Assembly (NCBI RefSeq): GCF_002245895.1
Contig: NZ_NPJZ01000001.1
Coordinates: 4,252,501-4,316,500, forward strand
Direction: 5' to 3'
Source of the DNA: Rhodococcus sp. OK302
GTDB taxonomy: Bacteria; Actinomycetota; Actinomycetes; Mycobacteriales; Mycobacteriaceae
DNA length: 64,000 bases
This document shows positions 11,016 to 20,033 of the stretch, in pieces; the first letter of the stretch is position 1; each line of letters starts with the position of its first letter. A program made the position numbers and the translations under genes. Below the pieces are notes generated by a model that did no database searches, was not told where the DNA came from, and worked only from the letters and a program-made list of their open reading frames with translations.

Positions 11016-11534
11016 TCAGACGTCTTGCGCGACGTAGTCGGCACCGACCAAAATCTTGCGGATCGTATCGACATCACTGCCCATCTGCTCTATCAAGCCT
11101 TCGATCGAGTCAAAGGACTCCACATCACGCACATGTGCGACAAAGGAGATCTCAACCGCAACTCCGTACAGTTCGAGGTCGGTGCGGTCCAGAACGTAGC
11201 TTTCGATACGCCGATCGCGTACACCCTCGAATGTCGGATTCGTGCCGACGCTGATCGCCGCGGGGTAAATGTCCCGCGTATCCATCCGCCTCAACCAGCC
11301 GGCGTAAACACCATCCGTGGGTACGTCCTGTTGGTAGTCCACCGGCACGTTGGCGGTAGGGAAACCAAGTTGACGACCACGCTGGTCTCCGTAGACCACG
11401 ACGCCATGCACAGGAGAGGAAGGGAGCAAACCCTGTGTTGCATTGAAGATTAGGCTGTGCGTGTCCGGCGTTGAGCATGACTCGACAACTCGTTGGGCGA
11501 GGAGCTCTCGGGGTGTCGCAGATTCCGTTGCCAT
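11016..11534 (-). CDS. Stand-alone riboflavin kinase (RibF C-terminal domain only)
   Basis: A 172-residue protein matching only the riboflavin-kinase half of bifunctional RibF: VVVYGDQRGRQLGFPTANV with the PTAN nucleotide/riboflavin motif (~54-72), DGVYAGW, AAISVGTNPTF, and a C-terminal helix SFDSIEGLIEQMGSDV. The N-terminal FAD-synthetase (nucleotidyltransferase) domain is absent. The enzyme should therefore make FMN from riboflavin without converting it to FAD. The chosen ATG at 11534 has a GGAGGAA site 6-7 nt upstream; 20 in-frame codons lie above it. It sits between an MFS transporter and the RibH2-like gene on one strand. An FMN-only kinase fits a need for FMN by the luciferase-like oxygenases. 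Confidence 0.88.
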   Translation of the reverse strand: MATESATPRELLAQRVVESCSTPDTHSLIFNATQGLLPSSPVHGVVVYGDQRGRQLGFPTANVPVDYQQDVPTDGVYAGWLRRMDTRDIYPAAISVGTNPTFEGVRDRRIESYVLDRTDLELYGVAVEISFVAHVRDVESFDSIEGLIEQMGSDVDTIRKILVGADYVAQDV

Positions 11535-11685
11535 TTTCGATTCCTCCGGAAGGTGTGAGTGTGGGTCGGACTTCATGCTTGATTGCCCGGACAAAGTCGG
11601 GGCGCCGCCACCGACGCCCTCGTAATCCTGGCAGCTGCTGGATTCAGAGTTGCCTCATTACCGCTGTTGCGTAACGACATCCGGG

Positions 11686-13161
11686 CTATTCGTGCGTCAG
11701 GGCACTTGTCCCGATGCCGTCGCCGGTAGCGAAAGTGCGCTGAGTAGGCGCCCGGCGAGGTATCAGGAAGACGAGAATCATCGCGATGAGAACTCCGATG
11801 ATCGCAAGACCGATCGCAATGCCGTAGGCGCTGACTTGTGGAAACTGCGTGCCTGGAACGACCGCGCTCGACAACACGACTGCAAACGCCGAGATGCCTA
11901 CACTCTTGCAAATTGCCCCTACGACGACGACTACCCCCATCCCTTCTCCCATGTTTTCCTGAGGAAGGAATTCTGCGAGCAAGTTGGGAATCGCCGACAG
12001 GACAAAGGTGAGACCCGTGCCGCCGAGTATCAACAGCGCAATCATCACTGGCAGGTTTTCTCGTAGGAAATAGAAGCCGGGCAGTGTTACCAACTGGATC
12101 GCAATCCCGATCCCGATCGGCGTCCTCGCCCCCGATATTCGGGCGAGCCTGCCGGACAGTGGAGTGAAAAGGAAACCCACGATGGAAAGCACCAGCGCTA
12201 TTTGGCCGAACTGAGACGGTGTGAGCCCTAGCCCCACAGGCGCAGAGGTGGGCCCCTGGAACAGAATTGGTTGAACCAATTGCATTCCGCCCAGCGCTCC
12301 GAATGTCACGAAGGCAAAAATTCCGAGAGTCAGTGCGTACTGCGATTTGGCAAGCAGACGAAGGTTCAGCAGGGGGTTCTCCACGCGCAACTCCCACAGG
12401 ACCCAGATCGTTCCGACGACGACTCCGAGGCCGATGCCGCAGAGCACGGTCGGACTCCCCCATCCTTTGGTCTGCGAAGACGTTGCGCCGTAAAGAATTA
12501 GGGCAAGTGCAGGAACAAAGAGAGCACCGCCGACAAAATCGATACGTTCGCCCTTTACCCGGGTAACGGGCGATCGTTCGATACCGACTGCGCACACCAC
12601 GGCAGCGAAAGCCGCGAGTGCCGCCGCGACGATGAAGATTGCTTGCCAGCCGACGTGCTCGATCAGTAGACCCGACACGTAGAAGCCGGCCGCACCGGCC
12701 AAAGTCTGAACGCCCGCAACAACCGAAAGCGTTACCGGTACACGCCTGGGCAGCACAGCTTCGCGCGCGACGCCGAGAACAAGTGGAAGCACCGCCCCCG
12801 AAACGCCTTGAAGTGTGCGACCGACAACAACTGCCGTGAACGTTCCGACAGCTACGCTGACTACCGAGCCGATGATGGACAGCAGCAGGACGATTATCAG
12901 AACCTTCTTACGTCCGAAGAGGTCGCCAAGCCTGCCTCCGATCGCGGCGGATGCTCCGACCATCAAGTAGAACCCGGTAAATGCCCATCCGATATCGGCC
13001 GTCGTGACATTGAAGTCAGCGATCAGTTTCGGGACTACCGCAATAAGCATGCCTGCCTCGAACGCGCCGGTCGACTCTGCTGCGACCATGGCCATGAGGA
13101 CCAGCAAGTACGGCTTCCGACGAGTCTCGGACGAAGTAGTTGGCACCGTTGATCCATCCAT
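11686..13161 (-). CDS. MFS transporter, DHA2 (14-TM) drug/metabolite exporter type
   Basis: A 491-residue protein with about 14 hydrophobic segments. The start LVLMAMVAAESTGAFEAGML, the loop GRLGDLFGRKKVLI (~75-88) between TM2 and TM3, and the motif C region (VLGVAREAVLPRRVPVTLSV) mark the DHA2 subfamily, which usually exports drugs or hydrophobic metabolites by proton antiport. It lies upstream of the riboflavin kinase and RibH2-like genes on the same strand, so it may be co-transcribed with them. Whether it moves a flavin, a pathway intermediate or a toxic substrate cannot be told. Confidence 0.85.
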   Translation of the reverse strand: MDGSTVPTTSSETRRKPYLLVLMAMVAAESTGAFEAGMLIAVVPKLIADFNVTTADIGWAFTGFYLMVGASAAIGGRLGDLFGRKKVLIIVLLLSIIGSVVSVAVGTFTAVVVGRTLQGVSGAVLPLVLGVAREAVLPRRVPVTLSVVAGVQTLAGAAGFYVSGLLIEHVGWQAIFIVAAALAAFAAVVCAVGIERSPVTRVKGERIDFVGGALFVPALALILYGATSSQTKGWGSPTVLCGIGLGVVVGTIWVLWELRVENPLLNLRLLAKSQYALTLGIFAFVTFGALGGMQLVQPILFQGPTSAPVGLGLTPSQFGQIALVLSIVGFLFTPLSGRLARISGARTPIGIGIAIQLVTLPGFYFLRENLPVMIALLILGGTGLTFVLSAIPNLLAEFLPQENMGEGMGVVVVVGAICKSVGISAFAVVLSSAVVPGTQFPQVSAYGIAIGLAIIGVLIAMILVFLIPRRAPTQRTFATGDGIGTSALTHE

Positions 13162-13546
13162 TTTCTTCTTTATCCCTTTTCAAGTCGAGCACGAAGAGTC
13201 TCGAGCATCTGCAAGGAGGAACAGGCTTGAATATGCCTCTTACAGAGCTGATTTGGCGGTTACGGAACGATCTCGAGTTCACCCGGTGGCGACGCAGTCA
13301 CACGGGATATCTCGGTAGTGATGATTCGAAGTGCCCACTCAGCATCAGGGATATGGATTCGAAGCCGTCGGGGAACTCAGCAGCGTTGATGTGATCGGCT
13401 TGCCGTCCTGGAAGTTACCCACGGCGCACTCTAGAAGATTTTCTGCGCGGCAAGATCATTCGAGTGTCCGGTGTTACCGGTCCGTCTTCTACGGAAATCC
13501 GGTTCAGGGCCCCGGACGCCGTGCGCCGGGCCCTGAACCGAACAGA
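13162..13546. other. Non-coding gap between MFS and SnoaL-like gene
   Basis: 385 bp containing the presumed MFS promoter and, next to the SnoaL stop, a 13-bp hairpin (13500-13540). Short open frames here have no ribosome sites or recognisable products. Confidence 0.45.
13500..13540 (-). terminator. 13-bp hairpin after SnoaL-like gene
   Basis: The arms CGGTTCAGGGCCC (13500-13512) and GGGCCCTGAACCG (13528-13540) are a perfect inverted repeat with a 15-nt loop, immediately downstream (minus strand) of the SnoaL-like stop at 13547. There is no marked T tract. Confidence 0.7.
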
Positions 13547-13939
13547 TCATCCGAAGTCGTGGTAGTCCACGACCACACCGTCACGGAATGTCAGAAATGT
13601 GGCCAGATCGAGGCTGATTTTTTCGCCCGCAGCAGCCATACCCGGAACATCCACAGTCGGAGTGACTGTCCAGGTGTGACGAACGACGACTCGATCGGGA
13701 CCAAGGACGTCCAGTGATTGGCGGTCGACGAAGGTCTTGCCCGGCATCATCTGCCCGGACGCTTCGAACATCGCCATGATCGCCGACCGTCCCGCCAACG
13801 TCCCCCCACGATTGTGGTGGGTCAGCTGAGCATCCTTACCGAACACTGACTCGAGGCGGCCAAGATCTCCGCTGTTGTAGGCATCGATGAACTTCTCAGC
13901 GTCTGCTGTCGGGTCGATGGTTTGATTGCTCATGTTCAC
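13547..13939 (-). CDS. SnoaL-like / nuclear-transport-factor-2-fold protein
   Basis: A 130-residue single-domain protein of the NTF2-like superfamily: AEKFIDAYNSGDLGRLESVF at ~15-34, then LAGRSAIMAMFEAS, and beta strands ending DLATFLTFRDGVVVDYHDFG. Members include SnoaL-type cyclases, ketosteroid isomerases and many proteins of unknown role. No catalytic residue can be assigned with confidence. It is next to a pair of acyl-CoA dehydrogenases on the same strand, about 210 bp away, so it may belong to the same catabolic unit. A CTAAC-N11-GTTAG repeat lies about 100 bp upstream of its start. Confidence 0.75.
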   Translation of the reverse strand: MNMSNQTIDPTADAEKFIDAYNSGDLGRLESVFGKDAQLTHHNRGGTLAGRSAIMAMFEASGQMMPGKTFVDRQSLDVLGPDRVVVRHTWTVTPTVDVPGMAAAGEKISLDLATFLTFRDGVVVDYHDFG

Positions 13940-14041
13940 TCCTCATGGGTCAAAAGATGTGCCGACTCTGTCCGTCTGAACAGAGTCGCTCTGGGAAACT
14001 ACTGCCCAACATCGATGGAAAGTTGTCAGATCCACTGGGGA

Positions 14042-14062
14042 CTAACACTTTACAATCGTTAG
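14042..14062. promoter_or_regulatory. CTAAC-N11-GTTAG inverted repeat
   Basis: CTAAC at 14042-14046 and GTTAG at 14058-14062, about 100 bp upstream of the SnoaL-like start. The ends match the CTAAC/GTTAG ends of the TetR-type operators elsewhere in the window, but the core differs, so membership of that regulon is only possible. Confidence 0.35.
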
Positions 14063-14149
14063 CCGACACGTTGATTGCCGGCCATGATCATGCCGTTCGT
14101 TCTGGGCGGAACCCCTGAAACGCCTGTGATGCCTGTGTTGCCTGCACCC

Positions 14150-15412
14150 TCAGCGACCGCGACGGACATCCTTGTACGGAAGGTCACGGTCGGCCGAATA
14201 CTCACGCGGCATCCCGAGTACTCGCTCCGCGATGATGTTGCGGGCAATCTCGGTGGTGCCGCCACCCATACAGGCTGCCTGTCGCGTGATGAACGTTTCG
14301 CCGATCGCGCGGTCGCCGATTGTGCCTGCAAGGGAAACGATCCCGTGCGAGCCACCGATCTCGAGTGCGATCTCGGTTTGGCGAAGGTGCCCCAGCCCAC
14401 TGAACAGACGAATGATCGAAGCGGACGACGCCGGCAGGCTCTCTGTTCGCATGCCTGTGACAACGCGCTCGACCAGATGCTGCTGCACCTTGCCCATCGC
14501 ATGCGACTCTGCGATCAGCTCCCGCACGTGACGGTCCTCCGAGCGACCCGTTCGGCGAGCGATATCGATCATTCCCTCGGTTGGCGAACGCCGCTTCGGC
14601 CCCATCAACTTTCCGCTTACGTACTGCGAGCCACCGCCTACGGAGTTGCGCTCATGGAACATCTGGCGCGATGCCACTTCCCAACCGCCGTTGATTTCAC
14701 CAACGACGTTCGCGACAGGAACCTCGACGTTGTCGAAGAATTCCTGACAGAACTCCTCATTTCCGTTCACCTGCCTGATGCGACGGATTTCGATACCAGG
14801 CTGGTGCACCTTGAGGAGGAACATTGTCAGCCCTCGGTGCTTGGGGGCATCCCAGTCCGTACGAGCCAGGCATAGTGCGTAATCCGCTGCGTAGGCCCAC
14901 GAACTCCAGATCTTCGACCCGTTCAGAATAAAGACGTCACCGTCGCGGGTGGCGCGTGTAACCACCCCGGCGAGGTCGGATCCACAACTGGGCTCGGAGA
15001 GAAACTGCACCAGCGCTTCCTCGCCGCGGATCATCGCCGACAGATGCTGCTTCTTCTGCTCTTCGGTACCCATATCGAGGATGGTCGGGCCACAAATGCT
15101 GAACGTCGGCGAGTTGAGCAACTGCGGCATCTCGTAGCCGACGACCTCTTCGTTAAAGGCATTCTGGTGTGCAGGCGTCAGGCCCTGACCGCCATATTCC
15201 TTCGGATAGCACAACCCTGCAAAACCGCCGCTGTACAACAACTTCTGCAGTTCGCTGGCGCGTTCCCACGCGGCTTCGTCGTAATCTTCGCTCTCAGGTT
15301 CGTCGCCCGTAACCGGCTTTGCCAGAGGTAGGTTGGCGGCGATCCAGTTCTTGGCTCGCGATCGGAAGGACTCGACATCCTCGATAGCGTCAATCTCGGT
15401 CGGTGATCCCAT
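14150..15412 (-). CDS. Acyl-CoA dehydrogenase (FadE type, subunit 1)
   Basis: A 420-residue FAD-dependent acyl-CoA dehydrogenase that should introduce a 2,3-double bond into an acyl-CoA. The substrate/FAD region FLSEPSCGSDLAGVVTRATR (~135-154) and NGSKIWSSWAYAADYALCLA are clear, and the C-terminus has the family motif GGGTTEIARNIIAERVLGMP. The ATG at 15412 follows an AAGGGGAG site. Its start is 17 nt after the stop of a second acyl-CoA dehydrogenase. Adjacent unlike FadE genes in actinobacterial steroid catabolism form alpha2-beta2 heterotetramers (the ChsE1-ChsE2 type), and this pair is a candidate for the same arrangement with a bulky or cyclic acyl chain. Confidence 0.92.
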   Translation of the reverse strand: MGSPTEIDAIEDVESFRSRAKNWIAANLPLAKPVTGDEPESEDYDEAAWERASELQKLLYSGGFAGLCYPKEYGGQGLTPAHQNAFNEEVVGYEMPQLLNSPTFSICGPTILDMGTEEQKKQHLSAMIRGEEALVQFLSEPSCGSDLAGVVTRATRDGDVFILNGSKIWSSWAYAADYALCLARTDWDAPKHRGLTMFLLKVHQPGIEIRRIRQVNGNEEFCQEFFDNVEVPVANVVGEINGGWEVASRQMFHERNSVGGGSQYVSGKLMGPKRRSPTEGMIDIARRTGRSEDRHVRELIAESHAMGKVQQHLVERVVTGMRTESLPASSASIIRLFSGLGHLRQTEIALEIGGSHGIVSLAGTIGDRAIGETFITRQAACMGGGTTEIARNIIAERVLGMPREYSADRDLPYKDVRRGR

Positions 15413-15429
15413 AATGACTCCCCTTTGTG

Positions 15430-16557
15430 TCAAACGCCGATGATCGTGGCAAGTCGCTCACGATGCTCGGATGGTGTGCCCCAGCTGACCCGATTCACCG
15501 TCGCGCGGCGCAGGTATAGGTGGATGTCGTGTTCCCAGGTGATTCCGATCCCGCCATGCAGCTGGACACAGTCCTGGATGATGTCGGTTGCTACCTGTCC
15601 GATGTAGGACTTCGCGATGCTCACCATTTCGGCGGCCTCCGGTGATCGGTTTTCTACCGCTCGCGCCGCGGCAGCAGTAGTGCCCTGCGAAGCCTCGAGC
15701 CACATCTTCATATCGGCGACGCGATGCTTGAGCGCCTGATAGGACGCGAGCGGGCGACCGAACGAGTATCGGTCGAACATCCACTGAAGCGTGTCTTCGA
15801 GCACGCGGCTGATGACGCCAACCAGTTCAGCGCACTGAAGCACGACCGCGATTTGCAATTGTCGCTCGATTGCCTGCCCGGTCTCGTCACCCGAAAAGAC
15901 CAGTGCCGAACTGGGGATCCGCACACCATCGAAGCTGACCTGCGAGTACTGGCGGACGAGATCAATACCGGTCAGCGGCGTGATCGTCAATCCAGGCAAG
16001 TCGGTTGGCACGAGATACTGGGCGAGTCCGTCGTCGCGGCGCGCAGTCACGAGTATGTACTCGGATTGCTCGGCGGACTCGACCCGATCTTTGACGCCGG
16101 TCAACACGAGTTCGTCGCCTTCCGAAGCGGCTACCAGCTGAGTACCAGCGGGATCCCAGCCTCGGTCGATCTCACACATGGCGTAGGTAGCGACCGCGTC
16201 CCCTGCCATCAGCTGTTCAATTACCTTCACGTGCGCCGACATGTTGCTTGATTCCGACAGAGCGGCAGCTACCACGTTCGCCACGACAAGCGGTCCGGGC
16301 GACACAAGTCGACCCATCTCTTCCGCGACGATCGCCATGTCGAGCAGACCAGCCCCCGAAATGCTGTCGCCTCCGGATTTCTCACTCACCAACATCGACA
16401 TCCAGCCGAGTTCGGCACCTCGCTGCCACCAGTCGCGGTCGAAGCCTTTGCCGCTTTCGGCCAGCTCACGAACCTTTTCCAGCGACGATTCCTTTTCCAG
16501 AAATTCCTTTGTCGTCCCGCGGAACAGTTGCTGATCCGGGGTTAGTTCGAACTCCAC
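15430..16557 (-). CDS. Acyl-CoA dehydrogenase (FadE type, subunit 2)
   Basis: A 375-residue acyl-CoA dehydrogenase-like protein, MEFELTPDQQLFRGTTKEFL at the N-terminus and QLHGGIGITWEHDIHLYLRR near the C-terminus. It is shorter and different from its downstream neighbour and lacks the SEP.GSD motif seen there (the region reads TYAMCEIDRGWDPAGTQL). Such proteins are often the non-catalytic or FAD-sharing partner of a heteromeric dehydrogenase. It is first in a two-gene unit whose promoter lies in the 325-bp divergent region before the MoxR gene. Confidence 0.9.
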   Translation of the reverse strand: MEFELTPDQQLFRGTTKEFLEKESSLEKVRELAESGKGFDRDWWQRGAELGWMSMLVSEKSGGDSISGAGLLDMAIVAEEMGRLVSPGPLVVANVVAAALSESSNMSAHVKVIEQLMAGDAVATYAMCEIDRGWDPAGTQLVAASEGDELVLTGVKDRVESAEQSEYILVTARRDDGLAQYLVPTDLPGLTITPLTGIDLVRQYSQVSFDGVRIPSSALVFSGDETGQAIERQLQIAVVLQCAELVGVISRVLEDTLQWMFDRYSFGRPLASYQALKHRVADMKMWLEASQGTTAAAARAVENRSPEAAEMVSIAKSYIGQVATDIIQDCVQLHGGIGITWEHDIHLYLRRATVNRVSWGTPSEHRERLATIIGV

Positions 16558-16881
16558 CGAGTCTCCTCCTAAATGCCTACCCGTCCGGGCTTCGCCGGTA
16601 CGGCCATCGAGCGCCTGTCACTTGCCGCCGCTAAAGCCCCTGAAAACTGTTGCGACAGAAATCTCTTCGTCTCCACCGTGGGGTCTGTGCCAGTGGCGCA
16701 GCCGCACTGTCGGGGGGCTTATCGAGAGCGGCGCGTGGAAGTGACACCGATTCGAGCAATCTCGACACGATGCATCGAATGTTCGAATGTCATCAATATA
16801 TTGAGGGTGGGTACCGCCGTCAAGACCCAGAAATTGCCACTTGACCAGAGATCGCAAGACCCATAGTTTGATACTTCCTGA
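16558..16881. promoter_or_regulatory. Divergent promoter region with TCAATATATTGA palindrome
   Basis: 324 bp between the divergent acyl-CoA dehydrogenase and MoxR genes. It has no coding frame I can support. It holds a perfect 12-bp palindrome TCAATATATTGA at 16793-16804, preceded by a tandem repeat of TCGAATGT. Either may be an operator; the palindrome is closer to the MoxR gene. Confidence 0.4.
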
Positions 16882-17814
16882 ATGATTGAAAAAGTATGGA
16901 CCGAAAAGGGAGAAATGAAGGCACTCGAGGTTGATCCCGACAATGTGTTCAGCACTGCCGAAGAGGTGGGCGATGCACTGCGCACCGTCGGATACCTCGC
17001 CGATGATCGGATTGCCCAAGCCGTTCATCTCGGCTACCGGCTACAAAAGCCGGTTCTCGTCGAAGGACCAGCCGGAACAGGAAAGACAGAACTAGCCAAA
17101 TCTGTTGCTCTGGCAACTAATTCACAACTGATCCGACTCCAGTGCTATGAAGGACTCGACGAGTCCAAGGCACTCTACGAGTGGGACTACCGCAAACAGC
17201 TACTGCACCTCCAAGCCCGTGGGCAGAAAGAACCAGGGTCAATCACAACAGAACCCGAACTCGACCTGTTCGACGAATATTTCCTGCTGACTCGACCACT
17301 GCTGAAAGCCATCAGGAGCACCGATTCGGTTGTCCTACTTATCGACGAGGTCGATCGCATCGACGTTCAGACCGAGGCTCTTTTACTCGAGGTGCTGTCC
17401 GAATACCAGGTGTCGATACCTGAACTGGGCACGGTCACTGCAACGCGCATCCCCGCCGTGTTCTTGACGTCCAACAACAGCCGCGATCTGTCCGACGCCC
17501 TCAAGCGCCGGTGCCTGTATTTGAACATCGACTACCCGAGTGCCGAGCGAGAAAGAGACATCATCGCCGCTCGAGTACCGGGAATCTCACTGCAGCTCGC
17601 TGAGACCGTTTCCGAGGTGATTCGTTCATTGCGTTCGATGAACCTGTCGAAGAAGCCGTCAATTTCGGAAACTCTCGACTGGGCCCGCACTTTGACGATT
17701 CTCAACGTCGACGAGGTCAGCTCGGACGTCCTCCTCGACACCCTGCCGGTACTGCTGAAAAATCAGTCCGACATAGCACTGGCAACGAAAGAACTCGCCG
17801 AGACACCTCGATGA
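16882..17814 (+). CDS. MoxR-family AAA+ ATPase
   Basis: A 310-residue AAA+ chaperone-like ATPase of the MoxR/CoxD group. Walker A is GPAGTGKT (~59-66) and Walker B is VVLLIDEVDRID (~152-163); sensor-1 Asn lies in LTSNNSRDLSDALKRRCL. MoxR proteins work with a von Willebrand A (CoxE-like) protein to insert cofactors into, or remodel, a target enzyme. Such a VWA gene lies 730 bp downstream but is frameshifted. An internal ATG at 16915 (MKALEVDPDN) directly after AAAGGGAG is an alternative start. The next gene, a hydrolase, is on the opposite strand, which is unusual for the MoxR-VWA pair. Confidence 0.9.
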   Translation: MIEKVWTEKGEMKALEVDPDNVFSTAEEVGDALRTVGYLADDRIAQAVHLGYRLQKPVLVEGPAGTGKTELAKSVALATNSQLIRLQCYEGLDESKALYEWDYRKQLLHLQARGQKEPGSITTEPELDLFDEYFLLTRPLLKAIRSTDSVVLLIDEVDRIDVQTEALLLEVLSEYQVSIPELGTVTATRIPAVFLTSNNSRDLSDALKRRCLYLNIDYPSAERERDIIAARVPGISLQLAETVSEVIRSLRSMNLSKKPSISETLDWARTLTILNVDEVSSDVLLDTLPVLLKNQSDIALATKELAETPR

Positions 17815-17828
17815 ACCACCCGCACCGC

Positions 17829-18500
17829 TCAGTCCGAAAGAAAACGCAGCACACTCTCGATGGCGTAGAAACTCGCCGGCGTGGAAAAATGGTCGGTTCC
17901 GGGCAGCGTCACCAGCGTTGCGGTCGGCAGCGCCGCAACCAGACCTGCAGCAGTACCGGCAAAGTCGTTCTCGCCCATAACAACAAGCGTCGGCAATCTG
18001 ATCTCGGCCAATTCTTCGGCACTGAGCTGCGGACGATCCATCCGCAGGAAGCGTGCTACGGCGAATCGATCATTGCCCACGCCGACAACGAGCCGGCGGA
18101 TAGTCCGGGCCGTTCCTGCCGAAGGCTCGTCATCTGCTTCGAGGGCATCCACGATCGTCCCCAGCATCGCGTCACCGGCGCCTTCACCTGGATCCCCGAC
18201 GCCCAGCACAGCGATTCTCCGGAATGCAGCAGGACACCGCGCTGCAGCCCTGAGCAGTGCGTGCCCGCCAGCCGAAAAGCCCACCGCATCAACCTGTTTA
18301 CCCTCGGATGGACAGCCCCGCAATACAACATCAGCCGGATCCTCCGATGCCGATACGGAATCGACTCCGTGACCGGGAAGCGCTACGCCAATGACGTTGC
18401 GGCCCTCCCCTTCCAAAATATCGACCCATCCGGTGGCCTGCCAATTGTGGTCGAAGGACGATCCGACACCGTGGACCATCAAGACAGGTTCATGAGGCAT
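17829..18500 (-). CDS. Alpha/beta-fold hydrolase
   Basis: A 223-residue alpha/beta hydrolase. Oxyanion turn MVHGVGSSFDHNW at residues ~8-20, nucleophile elbow GFSAGG (Ser ~75), acid in MGENDF and the catalytic His in GTDHFSTP near the C-terminus. The motif set fits carboxylesterases and C-C hydrolases of the BPHL/MhpC-like superfamily. It lies between the MoxR and VWA genes on the opposite strand, with only 14 nt separating it from the MoxR stop. The substrate is unknown. Confidence 0.85.
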   Translation of the reverse strand: MPHEPVLMVHGVGSSFDHNWQATGWVDILEGEGRNVIGVALPGHGVDSVSASEDPADVVLRGCPSEGKQVDAVGFSAGGHALLRAAARCPAAFRRIAVLGVGDPGEGAGDAMLGTIVDALEADDEPSAGTARTIRRLVVGVGNDRFAVARFLRMDRPQLSAEELAEIRLPTLVVMGENDFAGTAAGLVAALPTATLVTLPGTDHFSTPASFYAIESVLRFLSD

Positions 18501-18541
18501 GGAATCAGCGTATCCGAAACATCGACCGTAGTGAGCACCTC

Positions 18542-19902
18542 ATGAGAGCTGCTGTCGAAGGTCTGATCTGGGAGCTACGCGACATTGGCCTACCGATCTC
18601 TGTGTCCGAACACATCGACGCGTTGCGCGTACTACGCCACATCGAGTTGGGGAACCGGACAGCCGTAAAATTCGCGCTCGCAAGTGTTCTCGTCAAGAAC
18701 AATGCTCACGAGTCCGCCTTTTCAACGGTCTTCGATATCTATTTCGGCATGCGCAGTATCGTACCGACCGAGGAATCAGCCACCAGGAGTAGACCGTTCG
18801 AAGACGTCGACGAAGCAGAACTCCGACAACTTCTGCTCGGTGCGCTCGAGGAGGAGGGACAGCCTTCGCTGCTTCTCCGCTTGATTGCAGCTGAGATGAT
18901 TGGTCGGCATGCCGGAATCCAGCCTGGGCGTGCAGTTGCCGGCACGTACTACGTGTTCCGAACCCTGAGGATGGTCGACCCGAATCGCCTGCTGGCCGAG
19001 TTGATCGCCCGCGACAGCTCGAGCATCAGCGATCCGCTGCTAAATCGGTTGCGCCGCGACAAGTTCCAACAGAATGTGACAACATTCGAGCAGGAGATCG
19101 GGGCAGAGATTCGCCGCTTCCTCGTTGCCGACAGAGGTGCCGAAGCCATCGCCGAGACCTTGCGCCGGCCACTGCCTGAGGACGTCGAGTTTCTCACCGC
19201 GTCATTGAAGGTCATCGAAGAATTGCGACCGGTGATCACTCCGATGAGCAGGAAACTCACCGATCGGCTAGCGCGTCACAGTCACCGTAATGGCGCGCTG
19301 GACATCCGGCGAACCGTCCGGCGGTCGATGTCGGTTGGGGGACACCGATCGAACCCGTGTTTCGCCGCCCCCGACTCGCCAAGCCCGAGTTATACGTGCT
19401 CGCTGACATTTCCGGCTCAGTCGCGACGTTCGCGGCCTTTGCACTTCAACTGACTTACGCCCTCCGCTCCGAGTTCAGTCGGGTGCGAAGCTTCGTCTTC
19501 ATGGATGGGCTCGATGAAGTAACCTCGATCCTCGCTGAGTCGGACACGATCATGGGCGCGAGCCAGAGAATAAACGAAGAGGGACTCGGCGTTTGGCTCA
19601 ACGGTCACAGTGACTACGGCAATGCACTCGACACGTTCTGGCAGCGGTTCGGGGAACAGATCAATTCGCGCTCGATCGTGTTGATACTGGGCGATGCGCG
19701 AACCAACTATCACGCTACCCGGGCAGGGATCGTCGGTGACATACGTCGCCGGGCCGCCGATGTATTCTGGCTCAACCCAGAATCAAAGACTATGTGGGAC
19801 ACCGGCGATTCAATTATCGGCCGGTATGGTGAGCATTGCAGTGGAGTCTTCGAGTTCCGCAACCTCAAACAACTAGGCGCTTTCGTCGAACAGCTGGCTT
19901 GA
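18542..19902 (+). pseudogene. CoxE-like VWA-domain protein, frameshifted
   Basis: Two overlapping frames together make one CoxE-type protein. The first (18542 to about 19340) has the helical N-terminal part ending HRNGALDIRRTVRRSMSVGG, the usual lead-in to the VWA domain. The second, from about 19342 to 19902, begins TPIEPVFRRPRLAKPELY and contains the MIDAS motif DISGS plus FVFMDGLDEV and VLILGDARTNY. The frames join if one G is added to the GGGGG run at 19337-19341. The lesion is either a real 1-nt deletion or a homopolymer sequencing error. The intact protein would partner the MoxR ATPase upstream. The first frame on its own would end at 19453 with an unrelated tail. Confidence 0.85.
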
Positions 19903-20033
19903 GGCCTCGGAGAGAAAGAGCCGCCCCGAGAGCCTGCCTGTGAATCACAATCTTCTTACTACACACCAATTTCGGCCAATTTGTAGCTCGGCACCCGATA
20001 AATACATTGGGCGCCATTACTAAGGAGTTCGAC

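Noticed and set aside
10444..11534. Idea that the cluster degrades riboflavin (kinase, flavin reductase and luciferase-like riboflavin lyase)
   Set aside because: The window also encodes biosynthetic enzymes (RibH2-like, RibBA), which fits flavin supply better. The breakdown idea is kept only as a check in the kinase finding.
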